A stretch of 64,000 nucleotides of DNA from Bacteroidales bacterium UBA4070 (GTDB taxonomy: Bacteria; Bacteroidota; Bacteroidia; Bacteroidales; VadinHA17). Made by a program: the position numbers and the translations under genes. Each line of letters starts with the position of its first letter. Within the stretch, counting starts at the first letter, position 1. Positions 26,867-35,514 of the stretch are shown here, one piece after another. Below the pieces are notes generated by a model. That model saw nothing but the letters and a program-made list of their open reading frames with translations, was not told the DNA's origin and did no database searches. Location: positions 1 to 64,000 of the forward strand of contig DFYY01000003.1 of assembly GCA_002383485.1 (NCBI GenBank), read 5' to 3'.

Positions 26867-28017
26867 AAAACAGCATGATGAAGTCAGAAAATAACGAATC
26901 AGGTGTGTTCCGTCTTTTCCACAATGCCCGTTTTTTTACCGGTACGGAGTTGATCCAAGACAAGGTTCTGATAACCGAGGGTAACCGCATAGCGGGATTT
27001 GCCGACAGGGACTCTGCGCCGTCCGGTGCACAAAGGATTGACTGCGGCGGGCATCTGGTGACTGCCGGTCTGATTGACCTTCAGATTGCCGGAGGCGGGG
27101 GTTACCTCTTTTCGTCGAACCCGACACCAGAGGCTCTGGCCGCTATAACCGGATCAATAGTCTCAACGGGCACGACAGGTTTTCTGCTGGCATTGCCCAC
27201 CAACACCCATGATGTCTACAGGGCAGCATTCAGGACCGTAAGTGAGTCTTTCAATCCTGCTCTGCTTGGCCTTCACATGGAAGGTCCATACATATCACAT
27301 GCCAGGCGCGGTGCACATGCGCCAGAGCTCATCATCAGGCCCACGGCAGAGAATGTGTCAGCGCTTCTCCTTGAGGCAAGCGGCACAATCCGGATGATGA
27401 CGGTAGCTCCTGAAGTATGCACTAAGGAGATCATCATGATGCTCAGGCAGAATGGAATAACTCTGGCGGCAGGACACAGCAATGCCTCCTTCAGGGAGGC
27501 AACGCTTGGTTTTGAGAGGGGGATTGAGACAACAACCCATCTCTTCAACGCGATGACTCCGCTCCATCACCGTGATCCCGGACTTCCCGGGGCTGCATTC
27601 AGCTCTGACAGCGCCTGTGCAAGCATCATAGCTGACGGCATCCATGTTGACTATGCCATGGTCGCCATTGCAAAGAAGGTGATGAAGGAAAGACTGTTTC
27701 TCGTCTCCGATGCCGTTGAGGAAAATGACCGCGGGGCTTACATGCATGTCAGGCAGAAAGACCGTTTCACCCTGCCTGACGGAACGCTGTCAGGTGCCAG
27801 GCTCTCCATGCTTGACGGGGTTAGGAACTGCATCACTCATGCAGGAATTGAAAAGTTTGAGGCCATCAGGATGGCTACCCTGTACCCGGCACGGCTGATC
27901 AGGGCATATGACAGGGGCGTCATTGCACCTGGAGCACGGGCTGACCTTATTTTTACAGACAGTGAGATGAGGCTGACCGGGATCTGTTTCAACGGACACA
28001 CAGAACTCAAAAACTAA
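26863..28017 (+). CDS. nagA: N-acetylglucosamine-6-phosphate deacetylase
   Basis: Converts N-acetylglucosamine-6-phosphate to glucosamine-6-phosphate and acetate in the cytosol. The 384 residues match the family. Active-site features: GLHMEGPYIS (Glu140), AGHSNA (His205), THLFNAM (His226) and VSDA (Asp283). The first metal site is of the E. coli type, with IDLQIAGGGG in place of HxH. Start at 26863 (ATGA overlap with PrsW); a downstream ATG at 26875/26878 is also possible. It is the first of the amino-sugar genes in the operon. Confidence 0.92.
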   Translation: MKNSMMKSENNESGVFRLFHNARFFTGTELIQDKVLITEGNRIAGFADRDSAPSGAQRIDCGGHLVTAGLIDLQIAGGGGYLFSSNPTPEALAAITGSIVSTGTTGFLLALPTNTHDVYRAAFRTVSESFNPALLGLHMEGPYISHARRGAHAPELIIRPTAENVSALLLEASGTIRMMTVAPEVCTKEIIMMLRQNGITLAAGHSNASFREATLGFERGIETTTHLFNAMTPLHHRDPGLPGAAFSSDSACASIIADGIHVDYAMVAIAKKVMKERLFLVSDAVEENDRGAYMHVRQKDRFTLPDGTLSGARLSMLDGVRNCITHAGIEKFEAIRMATLYPARLIRAYDRGVIAPGARADLIFTDSEMRLTGICFNGHTELKN

Positions 28018-28021
28018 TATC

Positions 28022-28972
28022 ATGGCGTTACTTGGAATTGACCTTGGAGGAACAAAAGTTGCCTTTGCGCTTTTTGACCGTGAAGGCAATATAAGAGCGA
28101 AAGAGATTCTGCCCCTTGACAACCGCAAGGGTCATGAGGTTGGAAAGCTGATAACTGTCACCACGGCGCTGAAAATGGCCTTTGCGGCGAATGAGGGTGA
28201 TGCGGTGGAGGCAGTGGGTATCTCGGCTCCCGGAATAAGCCGGCGTGAGAAAGGGACTGTCTGGGCTCCAAACATCCCGGGATGGGAAGATTATCCCCTG
28301 CTGCGGGAGGTATCCACGGTGACAGGTGAGATACCGGTCATCATTGAGAGTGACAGATCATGTTACATCTCAGGTGAAATATGGAAGGGTGCTGCACACG
28401 GATGCAGAGATGCCATTTATCTGGCCGTCGGCACCGGCATCGGAGCCGGCATAACAGTCAACGGTGAGGTGCTCCGCGGGGCTCATGACATCGCGGGGGC
28501 AATAGGCTGGATGGCGTTATCAAGGCCGTTCCGGAGCAAGTATGCCTTCTGTGGCAACTTTGAGTACTACGCCTCCGGCGAAGGGATTGCCAGGCAGGCG
28601 GCACAGTACCTGTTGAAGCACGAAAGGTACCAGGGAGAGCTAAGGAAAGGATCCGGTGAGAAGGTTACATCGCATGATGTGTTTGTTGCGCGAAGCAAGG
28701 GTGACATAGCGGCCATAGCCATCATTGACCTGGCCATTGAGTACTGGGGTATGGCCTGCGCGAACCTGGTCAGTCTCTTCAATCCCGAGAAGATAATCTT
28801 TGGCGGCGGTGTATTCGGTCCTGGCACGGAGCTCATTCCAGCAATAAAGCAGGAAGCTGAGAAGTGGGCACAGCCGATAAGCATCAGGCAGGTAAGCTTT
28901 GAGCCATCCGCGCTGGCGGGTGATGCCGGCGTATACGGAGCAGGATTCCTCGCCATGAAACACATCGGATAA
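28022..28972 (+). CDS. ROK family sugar kinase lacking the zinc-cysteine motif
   Basis: A 316-residue ROK protein of the type that phosphorylates glucose, N-acetylglucosamine or related sugars. ATP-binding DLGGTKVA at 7-14 and the second phosphate loop (AVGTGIGAGI) are present; the base Asp111 (ESD) follows. The usual ROK zinc motif CxCGxxGCxE is missing: here the segment is KYAFCGNFEYYASG (about 173-186) with a single cysteine. This marks a distinct subfamily. It follows nagA by four bases, so it likely acts on the amino sugar imported by the next gene. Confidence 0.87.
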   Translation: MALLGIDLGGTKVAFALFDREGNIRAKEILPLDNRKGHEVGKLITVTTALKMAFAANEGDAVEAVGISAPGISRREKGTVWAPNIPGWEDYPLLREVSTVTGEIPVIIESDRSCYISGEIWKGAAHGCRDAIYLAVGTGIGAGITVNGEVLRGAHDIAGAIGWMALSRPFRSKYAFCGNFEYYASGEGIARQAAQYLLKHERYQGELRKGSGEKVTSHDVFVARSKGDIAAIAIIDLAIEYWGMACANLVSLFNPEKIIFGGGVFGPGTELIPAIKQEAEKWAQPISIRQVSFEPSALAGDAGVYGAGFLAMKHIG

Positions 28973-28984
28973 CCAAAAAAAAAT

Positions 28985-30148
28985 ATGAAAGGGACATACA
29001 ACAGGCTACTTGTATTCCGGACAGCATGCCTGGGCATGCTGCTCTTCGGAATCGGGCTGATAATGCTGGGTTCGATTCTGCCCGACCTGAGGCTCAAGCA
29101 CTCACTTGATGCGGTGGAGGCCGGCACTCTCTTTTCAATATTGCCGGTTGGCATCATTCTGGGCTCTCTCCTCTTCGGCCCGGTATGTGACAGGTACGGT
29201 TACAGGACGCTCCTGACCTTATCGGCGCTGCTTATGTTCGCCGGCTTTGAAGGTCTGGCCTTCACCAACACCTCATGGATACTGAAAGTTTCGGTATTTC
29301 TCTTCGGGCTTGGCGGAGGTGCCATTAACGGCGCCACCAACGCAGTGGTTGCTGACATAAGTACTACTGGCAAGGGGGCTGACCTGAGCATACTGGGTGT
29401 ATTCTTTGGAATCGGAGCCCTGGTGATGCCTCTGCTGCTAAGCCTTCTGAAAAAGAGCGTACCGTTTGAGACCATAGTGTCAGGCACTGGTATCCTGGCA
29501 CTGTTCGCAGCTCTTCTCTTCGCTGTGGTCAGGTTCCCGGACGCAAAACAGGCTGAGGGCATTTCGATGAAGCAGGTTGGAGGGCTCTTCCGCGATGCCA
29601 CTCTTCTGCTGATAGCATTCTTTCTTTTTTTCCAGAGCGCCTTTGAAGGACTGATCAACAACTGGACCACAACATACCTGATTGAAAGGGTTGCAGCTCC
29701 TCAGGAAGCTGCCCTGATGGGCCTGTCAGCCTATGTGGCAGGCATGACCGTAATGCGGTTGCTTATCGGCAGTGTCCTGAGAAAGATGCCGGAACAAAGC
29801 CTTCTCTATATGTCATTTGCAATCACACTGGCAGCACTGTTACTCTTTAGCCTGAGCAGGTCAGTGGTGCCGGCTGCATCAGGTCTTTTCCTCATGGGAG
29901 CAGGCCTTGCAGCAGGGTTTCCCACTATGCTGGGCCTTGTGGGAAACAGGTATCCGGATCTGTCAGGCACAGCATTCAGCTTCGTGCTTGTTATAGCACT
30001 GCTCGGCAATATGCTGGTTAACTATGCAATGGGGCTCATAGCTGAGAATTACGGCATTGAAAATCTGGTCATTTTTACATTTGCCGAACTTATTATTCTG
30101 GCTGTCATTGCAACGACTATATTTGGCAGGCTGAAGAACAACAAATAA
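28985..30148 (+). CDS. MFS transporter
   Basis: A 387-residue permease with twelve expected helices. The motif between helices 2 and 3 is GPVCDRYGYRTLL, the standard MFS loop. Its place between a sugar kinase and a phosphosugar isomerase suggests uptake of a sugar or amino sugar, but the substrate cannot be read from the sequence. Twelve bases separate it from the kinase gene. Confidence 0.88.
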   Translation: MKGTYNRLLVFRTACLGMLLFGIGLIMLGSILPDLRLKHSLDAVEAGTLFSILPVGIILGSLLFGPVCDRYGYRTLLTLSALLMFAGFEGLAFTNTSWILKVSVFLFGLGGGAINGATNAVVADISTTGKGADLSILGVFFGIGALVMPLLLSLLKKSVPFETIVSGTGILALFAALLFAVVRFPDAKQAEGISMKQVGGLFRDATLLLIAFFLFFQSAFEGLINNWTTTYLIERVAAPQEAALMGLSAYVAGMTVMRLLIGSVLRKMPEQSLLYMSFAITLAALLLFSLSRSVVPAASGLFLMGAGLAAGFPTMLGLVGNRYPDLSGTAFSFVLVIALLGNMLVNYAMGLIAENYGIENLVIFTFAELIILAVIATTIFGRLKNNK

Positions 30149-30170
30149 ACAAAACCAAAAACAACAGGAT

Positions 30171-30932
30171 ATGCTTGCACTTGAATGGCTGAACAATGCC
30201 AGGGATGTGATGAATCGCATCGAAGAGACACAAATGGATAACATACAAAAGGCAGCTGAGGTAATGGCTGATACAATTGAATGCGGACGGTGGGTACACA
30301 CTTTCGGCTGTGGTCATGCCACCCTGCCCATCGAGGAGATGTATCCGAGAATCGGCGGCTTTGTTGGGTTCCATCCGATGATCGAGATTCCTCTCAGTTT
30401 CTTCACTCATATCACCGGCGAGATGGGAGTTCACCAGTTCGTCTTCCTCGAAAGGGTTGAAGGATACGGCGTTGAGATCATGAAGGGCTATACATTTGAT
30501 CAGCGTGACACCATGTGGCTCTTCTCCCACTCCGGGATCAACAACGTCAACATAGATATTGCCCTCGAGTCAAAGAAGAGGGGGATGAAGGTTGTGGTCT
30601 TCGGGTCAGCCTCTGCCGCCAAAGGAAAGAAGACAAGACACAGCTCGGGAAAGACCATCTTTGACATCGCCGACATAGTTGTTGATACATGCGCCCCGCT
30701 TGAGGATGCATCGGTGAAGCTGAAAAATCACTATGACAAGATCGGACCTGTTTCGACCATGGCGTTTGTGACCTGTGTCTGGATGACAGTCACAACCGTT
30801 GCGGAGATACTGGCTGAGCGGGGTGTGAAGCTTTATATCCACCCGAGCCACAACGTTCCGGGAGACAACACCGCCAGGGAGAGGCTTGACGAAGCGCTGG
30901 CTGAGTATAAAAGCAGGATTGCCGGGGTATGA
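30171..30932 (+). CDS. SIS-domain phosphosugar isomerase (UPF0309-like)
   Basis: A 253-residue protein with a SIS fold. Visible parts: a helical start (EWLNNARDVMNRIEETQ), the first sugar-phosphate loop VHTFGCGHATLPIEEMYPR, the second FSHSGINNVNIDIALESKKRG with the SIS serine, and PSHNVPGD in the C-terminal part. UPF0309 is the group with that layout. These proteins usually interconvert amino- or ketose sugar phosphates. It follows the MFS gene by 22 bases and probably isomerises the deacetylated sugar phosphate. Confidence 0.85.
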   Translation: MLALEWLNNARDVMNRIEETQMDNIQKAAEVMADTIECGRWVHTFGCGHATLPIEEMYPRIGGFVGFHPMIEIPLSFFTHITGEMGVHQFVFLERVEGYGVEIMKGYTFDQRDTMWLFSHSGINNVNIDIALESKKRGMKVVVFGSASAAKGKKTRHSSGKTIFDIADIVVDTCAPLEDASVKLKNHYDKIGPVSTMAFVTCVWMTVTTVAEILAERGVKLYIHPSHNVPGDNTARERLDEALAEYKSRIAGV

Positions 30933-30951
30933 AACCGTTTAAAATGATAAT

Positions 30952-31983
30952 GTGAACTCACTGGAGAGAAGCATTGCATTCATTGAAGGCAGTGCAGTTG
31001 ACCGCATCCCATTCCATCCCATTCTGATGCGTTTTGCCGCACTTCACGCCGGTGTCAGGTATCGTGACTTCTGTCTCAACCCTGCACAAAAGTGCATGGC
31101 TAATATCAGGTGTGCTGCAGATTTCGGCTCTGACTGGGTAAATACAATGTCAGATCCATGGGCCGAGGCAGAGGCATTTGGAACCATTCTCTCCTACCCT
31201 GAGGATGAGCTGCCGAAGGTTGAGCAGTATGCAATAAAAGAGATGGCCGACATTAACCGGCTGGAGGTCCTTCGTCCCGGTGACCACAGAAGGATGAGGA
31301 CCCGTGTTGAGGAGATAGAAATCTACAGCAGGGAAACTGCCGGAAGACTTCTTATCTGCGGGTGGGTTGAGGGCCCACTGGCGGCTTATTGCGATATCAG
31401 GGACATCAGCATGGCGATGACAGACATGTATGAATACCCGGATCAGGTGCATAAGGCGCTGGATATCATTACCGAAAGCGCTGTTGCATTCATCACGCCA
31501 CAGGTCATGGCAGGAGCTCACTGCATCGGGATAGGTGATTCCGTCTGTTCCCTGATCTCTCCTGAGCTTTACACTGAGTTCTGTTTTGACAGGGAAAAGC
31601 AACTGGTTGATCATATTCACTCACTCGGCGCTTATGCCAAGATCCATATCTGCGGGAATATCTCAGCCATACTTCCTGAGGTTATCAGGACAGGAGCAGA
31701 CATCATTGACATTGATCACCGGACCGGACCGGTCACTGATGTATTGAACCTGATGAGCCCCAGGCAGGTCTTTTCCGGAAAGAGTGATCCCGTCTCAATG
31801 GTGCAGGACGGCAACAGGGAGATGATAAGCAACAGCTGCCGCGATTTCTTCCGTGAGGCAGGAGGCCGGGCCATTATTTCCGCAGGCTGCGAGGTGACTC
31901 CGGGTACTCCGGTTGAGAATCTCAGGTTCATGTATACCATGTCAGTGGAGCTTTTGAGAGACGCACAAAAAGGCAAAAGATAG
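30952..31983 (+). CDS. UroD/MtaA-family protein, predicted corrinoid methyltransferase-like
   Basis: A 343-residue protein of the uroporphyrinogen decarboxylase superfamily, start GTG at 30952. It has the zinc ligand set of the MtaA/CmuA methyltransferase branch: HICGN (His232, Cys234), and a C-terminal AGCEVTPGTPVENL with Cys313. True UroD enzymes lack this HxC...C set. In methylotrophs MtaA moves methyl groups between a corrinoid protein and a thiol such as coenzyme M. Its place inside an amino-sugar operon is unusual. The acceptor is not known, and no corrinoid protein lies in the window. Confidence 0.82.
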   Translation: MNSLERSIAFIEGSAVDRIPFHPILMRFAALHAGVRYRDFCLNPAQKCMANIRCAADFGSDWVNTMSDPWAEAEAFGTILSYPEDELPKVEQYAIKEMADINRLEVLRPGDHRRMRTRVEEIEIYSRETAGRLLICGWVEGPLAAYCDIRDISMAMTDMYEYPDQVHKALDIITESAVAFITPQVMAGAHCIGIGDSVCSLISPELYTEFCFDREKQLVDHIHSLGAYAKIHICGNISAILPEVIRTGADIIDIDHRTGPVTDVLNLMSPRQVFSGKSDPVSMVQDGNREMISNSCRDFFREAGGRAIISAGCEVTPGTPVENLRFMYTMSVELLRDAQKGKR

Positions 31984-31987
31984 TATC

Positions 31988-32863
31988 ATGGGAAAGAATG
32001 TGGCGCTGGTACTCTCCAGCGGCGGGGCAAGGGGCTTCGCTCATATAGGCGCCATAAGGGTGCTTGAAAGCAATGGTTATAACATCACCTCAATTGCAGG
32101 CACATCCATGGGAGCCCTGGTGGGAGGCATCCATGCATCGGGGAAACTGCATGAATTTGAAGAGTGGGTCAGCGGGCTGGATGTCATGGAAGTCCTGAAG
32201 CTCACTGACATAAGTCTCAGCAAAAAAGGATTTGTAAAGGGAACCAGGATTATCGAAAAGATGAAGGAGATCGTGCCTGATCGCAATATTGAGGATCTGC
32301 CCATTCCCTACTCTGCCATTGCAACAGACCTCATAAGGGGCAGGGAGAGGATCTTCAACGCCGGCAGTCTGTTTGATGCCATCAGGGCTTCAATCTCCAT
32401 TCCCACTTTTTTTCAGCCTTTCAGTCTTGGTGATGACTACTTTGTTGACGGGGGACTGGTCAACCCGATCCCGATAAACAGGGTAAAGCGCATTGAGGGT
32501 GACCTTCTTGCAGTAGTGAATGTAAACGCTGACATACCGCACGTAAGGATTGAGCCACCACCGGAGGCAGCAGAGTCATGGGGGAAGAGTTATCTTCGGA
32601 GGATCAGTAAGATCAACGCTCATGCCGGTAAGCACATTCCTGAAAACAAGAAGGACGATATCGGGTTGTTCAATCTCAACAACCGAAGCATCAGCATCAT
32701 GCTGAACCAGATTGCGGCCCTGACCCTGATGAATCATAAGGTCGATATTATGGTCCAGGTATCGAGGGAATCATACGGAACCTATGATTTTTACAAAGCA
32801 AAGGAAATTATCAGGGAGGGAGAGAGAGCCACACTGGAAGTTGTTGGTGCTAAACTGAGTTAA
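31988..32863 (+). CDS. patatin-like phospholipase
   Basis: A 291-residue Ser-Asp dyad lipase. Oxyanion region SGGARG at 11-16, nucleophile GTSMG at 38-42 (Ser40), and DGG at 154-156 (Asp154) are all in the expected order. It acts on phospholipids or neutral lipids; without a signal peptide it is probably cytosolic or membrane-associated. It follows the UroD-like gene by four bases and closes the operon. Its metabolic link to amino-sugar breakdown is not obvious. Confidence 0.9.
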   Translation: MGKNVALVLSSGGARGFAHIGAIRVLESNGYNITSIAGTSMGALVGGIHASGKLHEFEEWVSGLDVMEVLKLTDISLSKKGFVKGTRIIEKMKEIVPDRNIEDLPIPYSAIATDLIRGRERIFNAGSLFDAIRASISIPTFFQPFSLGDDYFVDGGLVNPIPINRVKRIEGDLLAVVNVNADIPHVRIEPPPEAAESWGKSYLRRISKINAHAGKHIPENKKDDIGLFNLNNRSISIMLNQIAALTLMNHKVDIMVQVSRESYGTYDFYKAKEIIREGERATLEVVGAKLS

Positions 32864-32896
32864 ATGACCATTGCAGGTTAATTTTCACCCCCTGAA

Positions 32897-32929
32897 TTTG
32901 TAGATTTTCGGGAAAAAAATCTATCTTTG
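32897..32929 (+). promoter_or_regulatory. Bacteroidota promoter (TTTG - 21 bases - TATCTTTG)
   Basis: TTTG at 32897-32900, a 21-base spacer, then TATCTTTG at 32922-32929, which fits the -33 TTTG / -7 TAnnTTTG pattern. It lies 25 bases before the ATG at 32954. This would start the message for the exported coiled-coil protein and the genes after it. Confidence 0.55.
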
Positions 32930-32953
32930 ATAGATGATCTAAACTAATTCAAG

Positions 32954-33853
32954 ATGAAACCAACCCTTTTTATATTATGCGTGGCACTGCTGGTTGCAGC
33001 ACCGCGGCTTAACGGGCAGAAGCCGATCAAGGTGCTTGAGGACAGTGTCCAGTTCGGGAATTATCTCTATCCGGGATTTAACGTCACAATACCTGAAGCA
33101 ATCTTTGACAATGTGCTCAAGAACTGGGTAAAACTTCAGGAGAGTGGTACTAAATCAAAGGTTCAGACCGAAAACGGTGAGATGACCATTTTCGGAGCCC
33201 TGATCAAGGAGGTATCTCCGGCACCGGTGAACATTTACAGCCGGCTGATGAATGAGGATACGCTGAGCAGGCTGCTTGTCTGCATCGAGCTCAAGAAGGA
33301 TCAGTATGTGGAACCGGCCTCCGGTGACATTCAGATGACCTCTGCCAAGGACTATCTGAAAGAGTTTGCAAAGTCACAGTATATTGATTTCATTAAGGAT
33401 GAGCTGGCTGCGGAGGAGAAGATTCTGCGGGACCTGAACAAGGAATTTGGGAGCCTGCAGAGCAGCAAGGCGCGCACCCAGAGGACTGCAAAGAATAACA
33501 GGAGCACAGTAAATGATGAGCAGGAGAAACTTCTGGTCAAACACAACGAGCTAAGCCTTCTGTCAAACGAAATCATCAACAAGAACAACGAGATGATGGC
33601 AATGCCGGTGGGTGCCGGAAGAGATGCCATGTCAAAGCAGATAGATGAGCTTGAGAAGAGACGCAAGAAGCTCCAGAATGAGATTGGCAAGGCTGAGAAA
33701 AGGGTCGGCAATGCGAAGTCAGCCATAGACCAGGCAGACAGGTCTATTCCGCGTAATGAAAATGAACAGGATGTTATGAAATCAAAGATAGATGCCCAGC
33801 AGGCAGTTGTTCAGCGTTTCATGGACAAACTGAACACAGTAAAGCTTTATTGA
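32954..33853 (+). CDS. exported coiled-coil protein, function unknown
   Basis: A 299-residue protein with a signal peptide (MKPTLFILCVALLVAAPRLNG). Residues about 20-150 form a globular alpha/beta part (DSVQFGNYLYPGFNVTIPE). From about 150 on it is strongly helical with heptads (ELAAEEKILRDLNKEF, then LEKRRKKLQNEIGKAEKRVG), so it likely forms a long coiled coil in the periplasm. I do not recognise the family. A good promoter lies just upstream. Four small genes follow in the same direction. Confidence 0.72.
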   Translation: MKPTLFILCVALLVAAPRLNGQKPIKVLEDSVQFGNYLYPGFNVTIPEAIFDNVLKNWVKLQESGTKSKVQTENGEMTIFGALIKEVSPAPVNIYSRLMNEDTLSRLLVCIELKKDQYVEPASGDIQMTSAKDYLKEFAKSQYIDFIKDELAAEEKILRDLNKEFGSLQSSKARTQRTAKNNRSTVNDEQEKLLVKHNELSLLSNEIINKNNEMMAMPVGAGRDAMSKQIDELEKRRKKLQNEIGKAEKRVGNAKSAIDQADRSIPRNENEQDVMKSKIDAQQAVVQRFMDKLNTVKLY

Positions 33854-33893
33854 CAGGAAGATTCAATATTTATTAATGCAAAATCATAAAACA

Positions 33894-34229
33894 ATGGAAA
33901 ATCAGGAACAGAAGGAAAGCTACCAGCAAAAGATCCAGGATCAGCTGGATGAATGGAGAAGTGATATAGACAGGCTCAAAGAGAAGGCCAAAAATGCAAC
34001 AGCTGAGCAGAAACTGAAGTACCAGGAGACAATAGACAAGATGGAACTCAAGATGGATGAGGGCAAATCGAAGCTGAAGGACCTGAAGGAATCCGGAGCT
34101 GAAGCATGGGATGCCGTCAAGGAAGGTGCCGATTCTATATGGGATACCATGAAGGCAACGTTTGCCGAGGTCAAGGAGCGGCTCAGGGACAAGGACGACA
34201 TCGAGCCGGTTGAAGACAAAAAAGCCTGA
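33894..34229 (+). CDS. coiled-coil stress-type protein
   Basis: A 111-residue (117 with the alternative ATG at 33876) soluble protein, almost entirely charged helix: QDQLDEWRSDIDRLKEKA, then KYQETIDKMELKMDEGKSKL, and a tail ending PVEDKKA. It resembles the small sll1863-type stress proteins found in many Bacteroidota; that assignment rests on composition and length rather than on a fixed motif. It is downstream of the exported coiled-coil gene with 40 bases between. Confidence 0.65.
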   Translation: MENQEQKESYQQKIQDQLDEWRSDIDRLKEKAKNATAEQKLKYQETIDKMELKMDEGKSKLKDLKESGAEAWDAVKEGADSIWDTMKATFAEVKERLRDKDDIEPVEDKKA

Positions 34230-34246
34230 TACCCGGACTGCAGAAA

Positions 34247-34657
34247 ATGAAAAAAGTAATTACAATCGGGATAATAATCCTGCTGATTGTCCTCGCTGCC
34301 ATCTTCTGGTGGAGACATTACTTCGTCTTCGGCGAGGGAGTGAAAGCAGGTGACCTCAATTTCCTCGTCAAGAAAGGATATATCTTTAAAACATGGGAAG
34401 GAAGGCTTATACAGACCGGCTTCAAGACACCAATTCCTGGTGCAATACAGAGCAATGAGTTTGAATTCAGTGTTACGAATGACAGTCTGGCCATGATCCT
34501 TGAAAGAGCGAGTGGCAAGATCGTCGAGCTTCGTTACAAGGAGTACATTGCTCCGCTTCCCTGGAGAGGCATGAGCAAATACATTGTCATTGAGATCCTG
34601 GATATAAAGGATTCAGATGAGAGCCGGGAGACCCTGATACCATACCAGGCGATATGA
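34247..34657 (+). CDS. small membrane-anchored protein, function unknown
   Basis: A 136-residue protein with one N-terminal membrane helix (about 4-20) and an outside domain. EGVKAGDLNFLVKKGYIFKT and YKEYIAPLPWRGMSKYIVIEI suggest a small beta-rich fold seen in other Bacteroidota proteins that are often mislabelled 6-phosphogluconate dehydrogenase; no enzymatic motif supports that name. Its stop overlaps the start of the next gene (ATGA), so the two are co-translated. Confidence 0.68.
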   Translation: MKKVITIGIIILLIVLAAIFWWRHYFVFGEGVKAGDLNFLVKKGYIFKTWEGRLIQTGFKTPIPGAIQSNEFEFSVTNDSLAMILERASGKIVELRYKEYIAPLPWRGMSKYIVIEILDIKDSDESRETLIPYQAI

Positions 34658-35439
34658 CGGGGATAAGGCGAAGAAGAGCAGGTATGACAAAAGGGATCGC
34701 CGTGCTTGCATTGTCAATGCTGCTTTTCACTGGTTGCGCGGAGCTGATGAAAGTGCTTCAGACTGCTTCAGCAGTAAAGGAACTGACTGAGGGTGATATC
34801 ATCAGCGGCCTGAAGGAGGCGTTGACGGTAGGAGCCCGTAATGCTGCAGGCAGGCTGGCATCAGAGAACGGTTATTACGGTGACCCGGCTGTGAAAATAC
34901 CACTGCCCGAAGAAGCCAGGGTAATAGTTGAGAATATCAGTAAGATTCCTGGAGGTCAGCAGCTCATTGAGAACGTCATTCTTAGCATAAACAGGGCCGC
35001 TGAAGATGCCGCCAGGGAAGTTGCACCCATCTTTGTCAATTCAGTGATGCAGATGACAATCACAGACGGGTACAACATTCTTCACGGCACCGATAACGCC
35101 GCCACGGCGTATCTCAGAAACACTACACAGGACGAGCTTTATGCCATTTACAGGCCAAGGATCAGTGCTTCAACCAGCAAGGAGATAGTATCAGGCGTTT
35201 CCGCTCAGGAGTCATGGACCACCCTGACCGACAAATGGAACAGCGTGGCCAACAGCGTTGCCGGGAAGATAGCGGGATTCAAGCCGGTAAATACTGATCT
35301 CGACGATTTTCTGACCAGAAAAGCACTTGATGGCGTCTTTCTGAAGATGGAAGGTGAAGAACTGAAAATCAGAAAAGAGGTATCAGCGAGAGTGACTCCC
35401 CTTCTGCAAAAGGTTTTCGGAACACTTGACCAGAAATAA
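34654..35439 (+). CDS. DUF4197 lipoprotein
   Basis: A 261-residue lipoprotein with leader LALSMLLFTGC and cysteine at position 28 from the first ATG. The body follows DUF4197: LTEGDIISGLKEALTVGARN, then KIPLPEEARVI, INRAAEDAAREVAPIFVNSV, and a C-terminal region with FLTRKALDGVF. The function of DUF4197 is unknown. An ATG at 34684 would give a shorter, more typical leader and is a real alternative start. It overlaps the upstream gene by four bases. Confidence 0.82.
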   Translation: MTGIRRRRAGMTKGIAVLALSMLLFTGCAELMKVLQTASAVKELTEGDIISGLKEALTVGARNAAGRLASENGYYGDPAVKIPLPEEARVIVENISKIPGGQQLIENVILSINRAAEDAAREVAPIFVNSVMQMTITDGYNILHGTDNAATAYLRNTTQDELYAIYRPRISASTSKEIVSGVSAQESWTTLTDKWNSVANSVAGKIAGFKPVNTDLDDFLTRKALDGVFLKMEGEELKIRKEVSARVTPLLQKVFGTLDQK

Positions 35440-35460
35440 TCTCTGCCATTACCCTGTCTG

Positions 35461-35490
35461 AACGGGCCTGGTTAATATCAACCCGTTTTG
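35461..35490 (+). terminator. possible terminator
   Basis: AACGGG (35461-35466) pairs with CCCGTT (35482-35487), loop 15 bases, followed by TTG and an A/T-rich stretch. It lies 22 bases after the DUF4197 stop. The loop is long and the T-run short, so the call is tentative. Confidence 0.4.
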
Positions 35491-35514
35491 TTATAATTGC
35501 AAAATCTACAAGAA

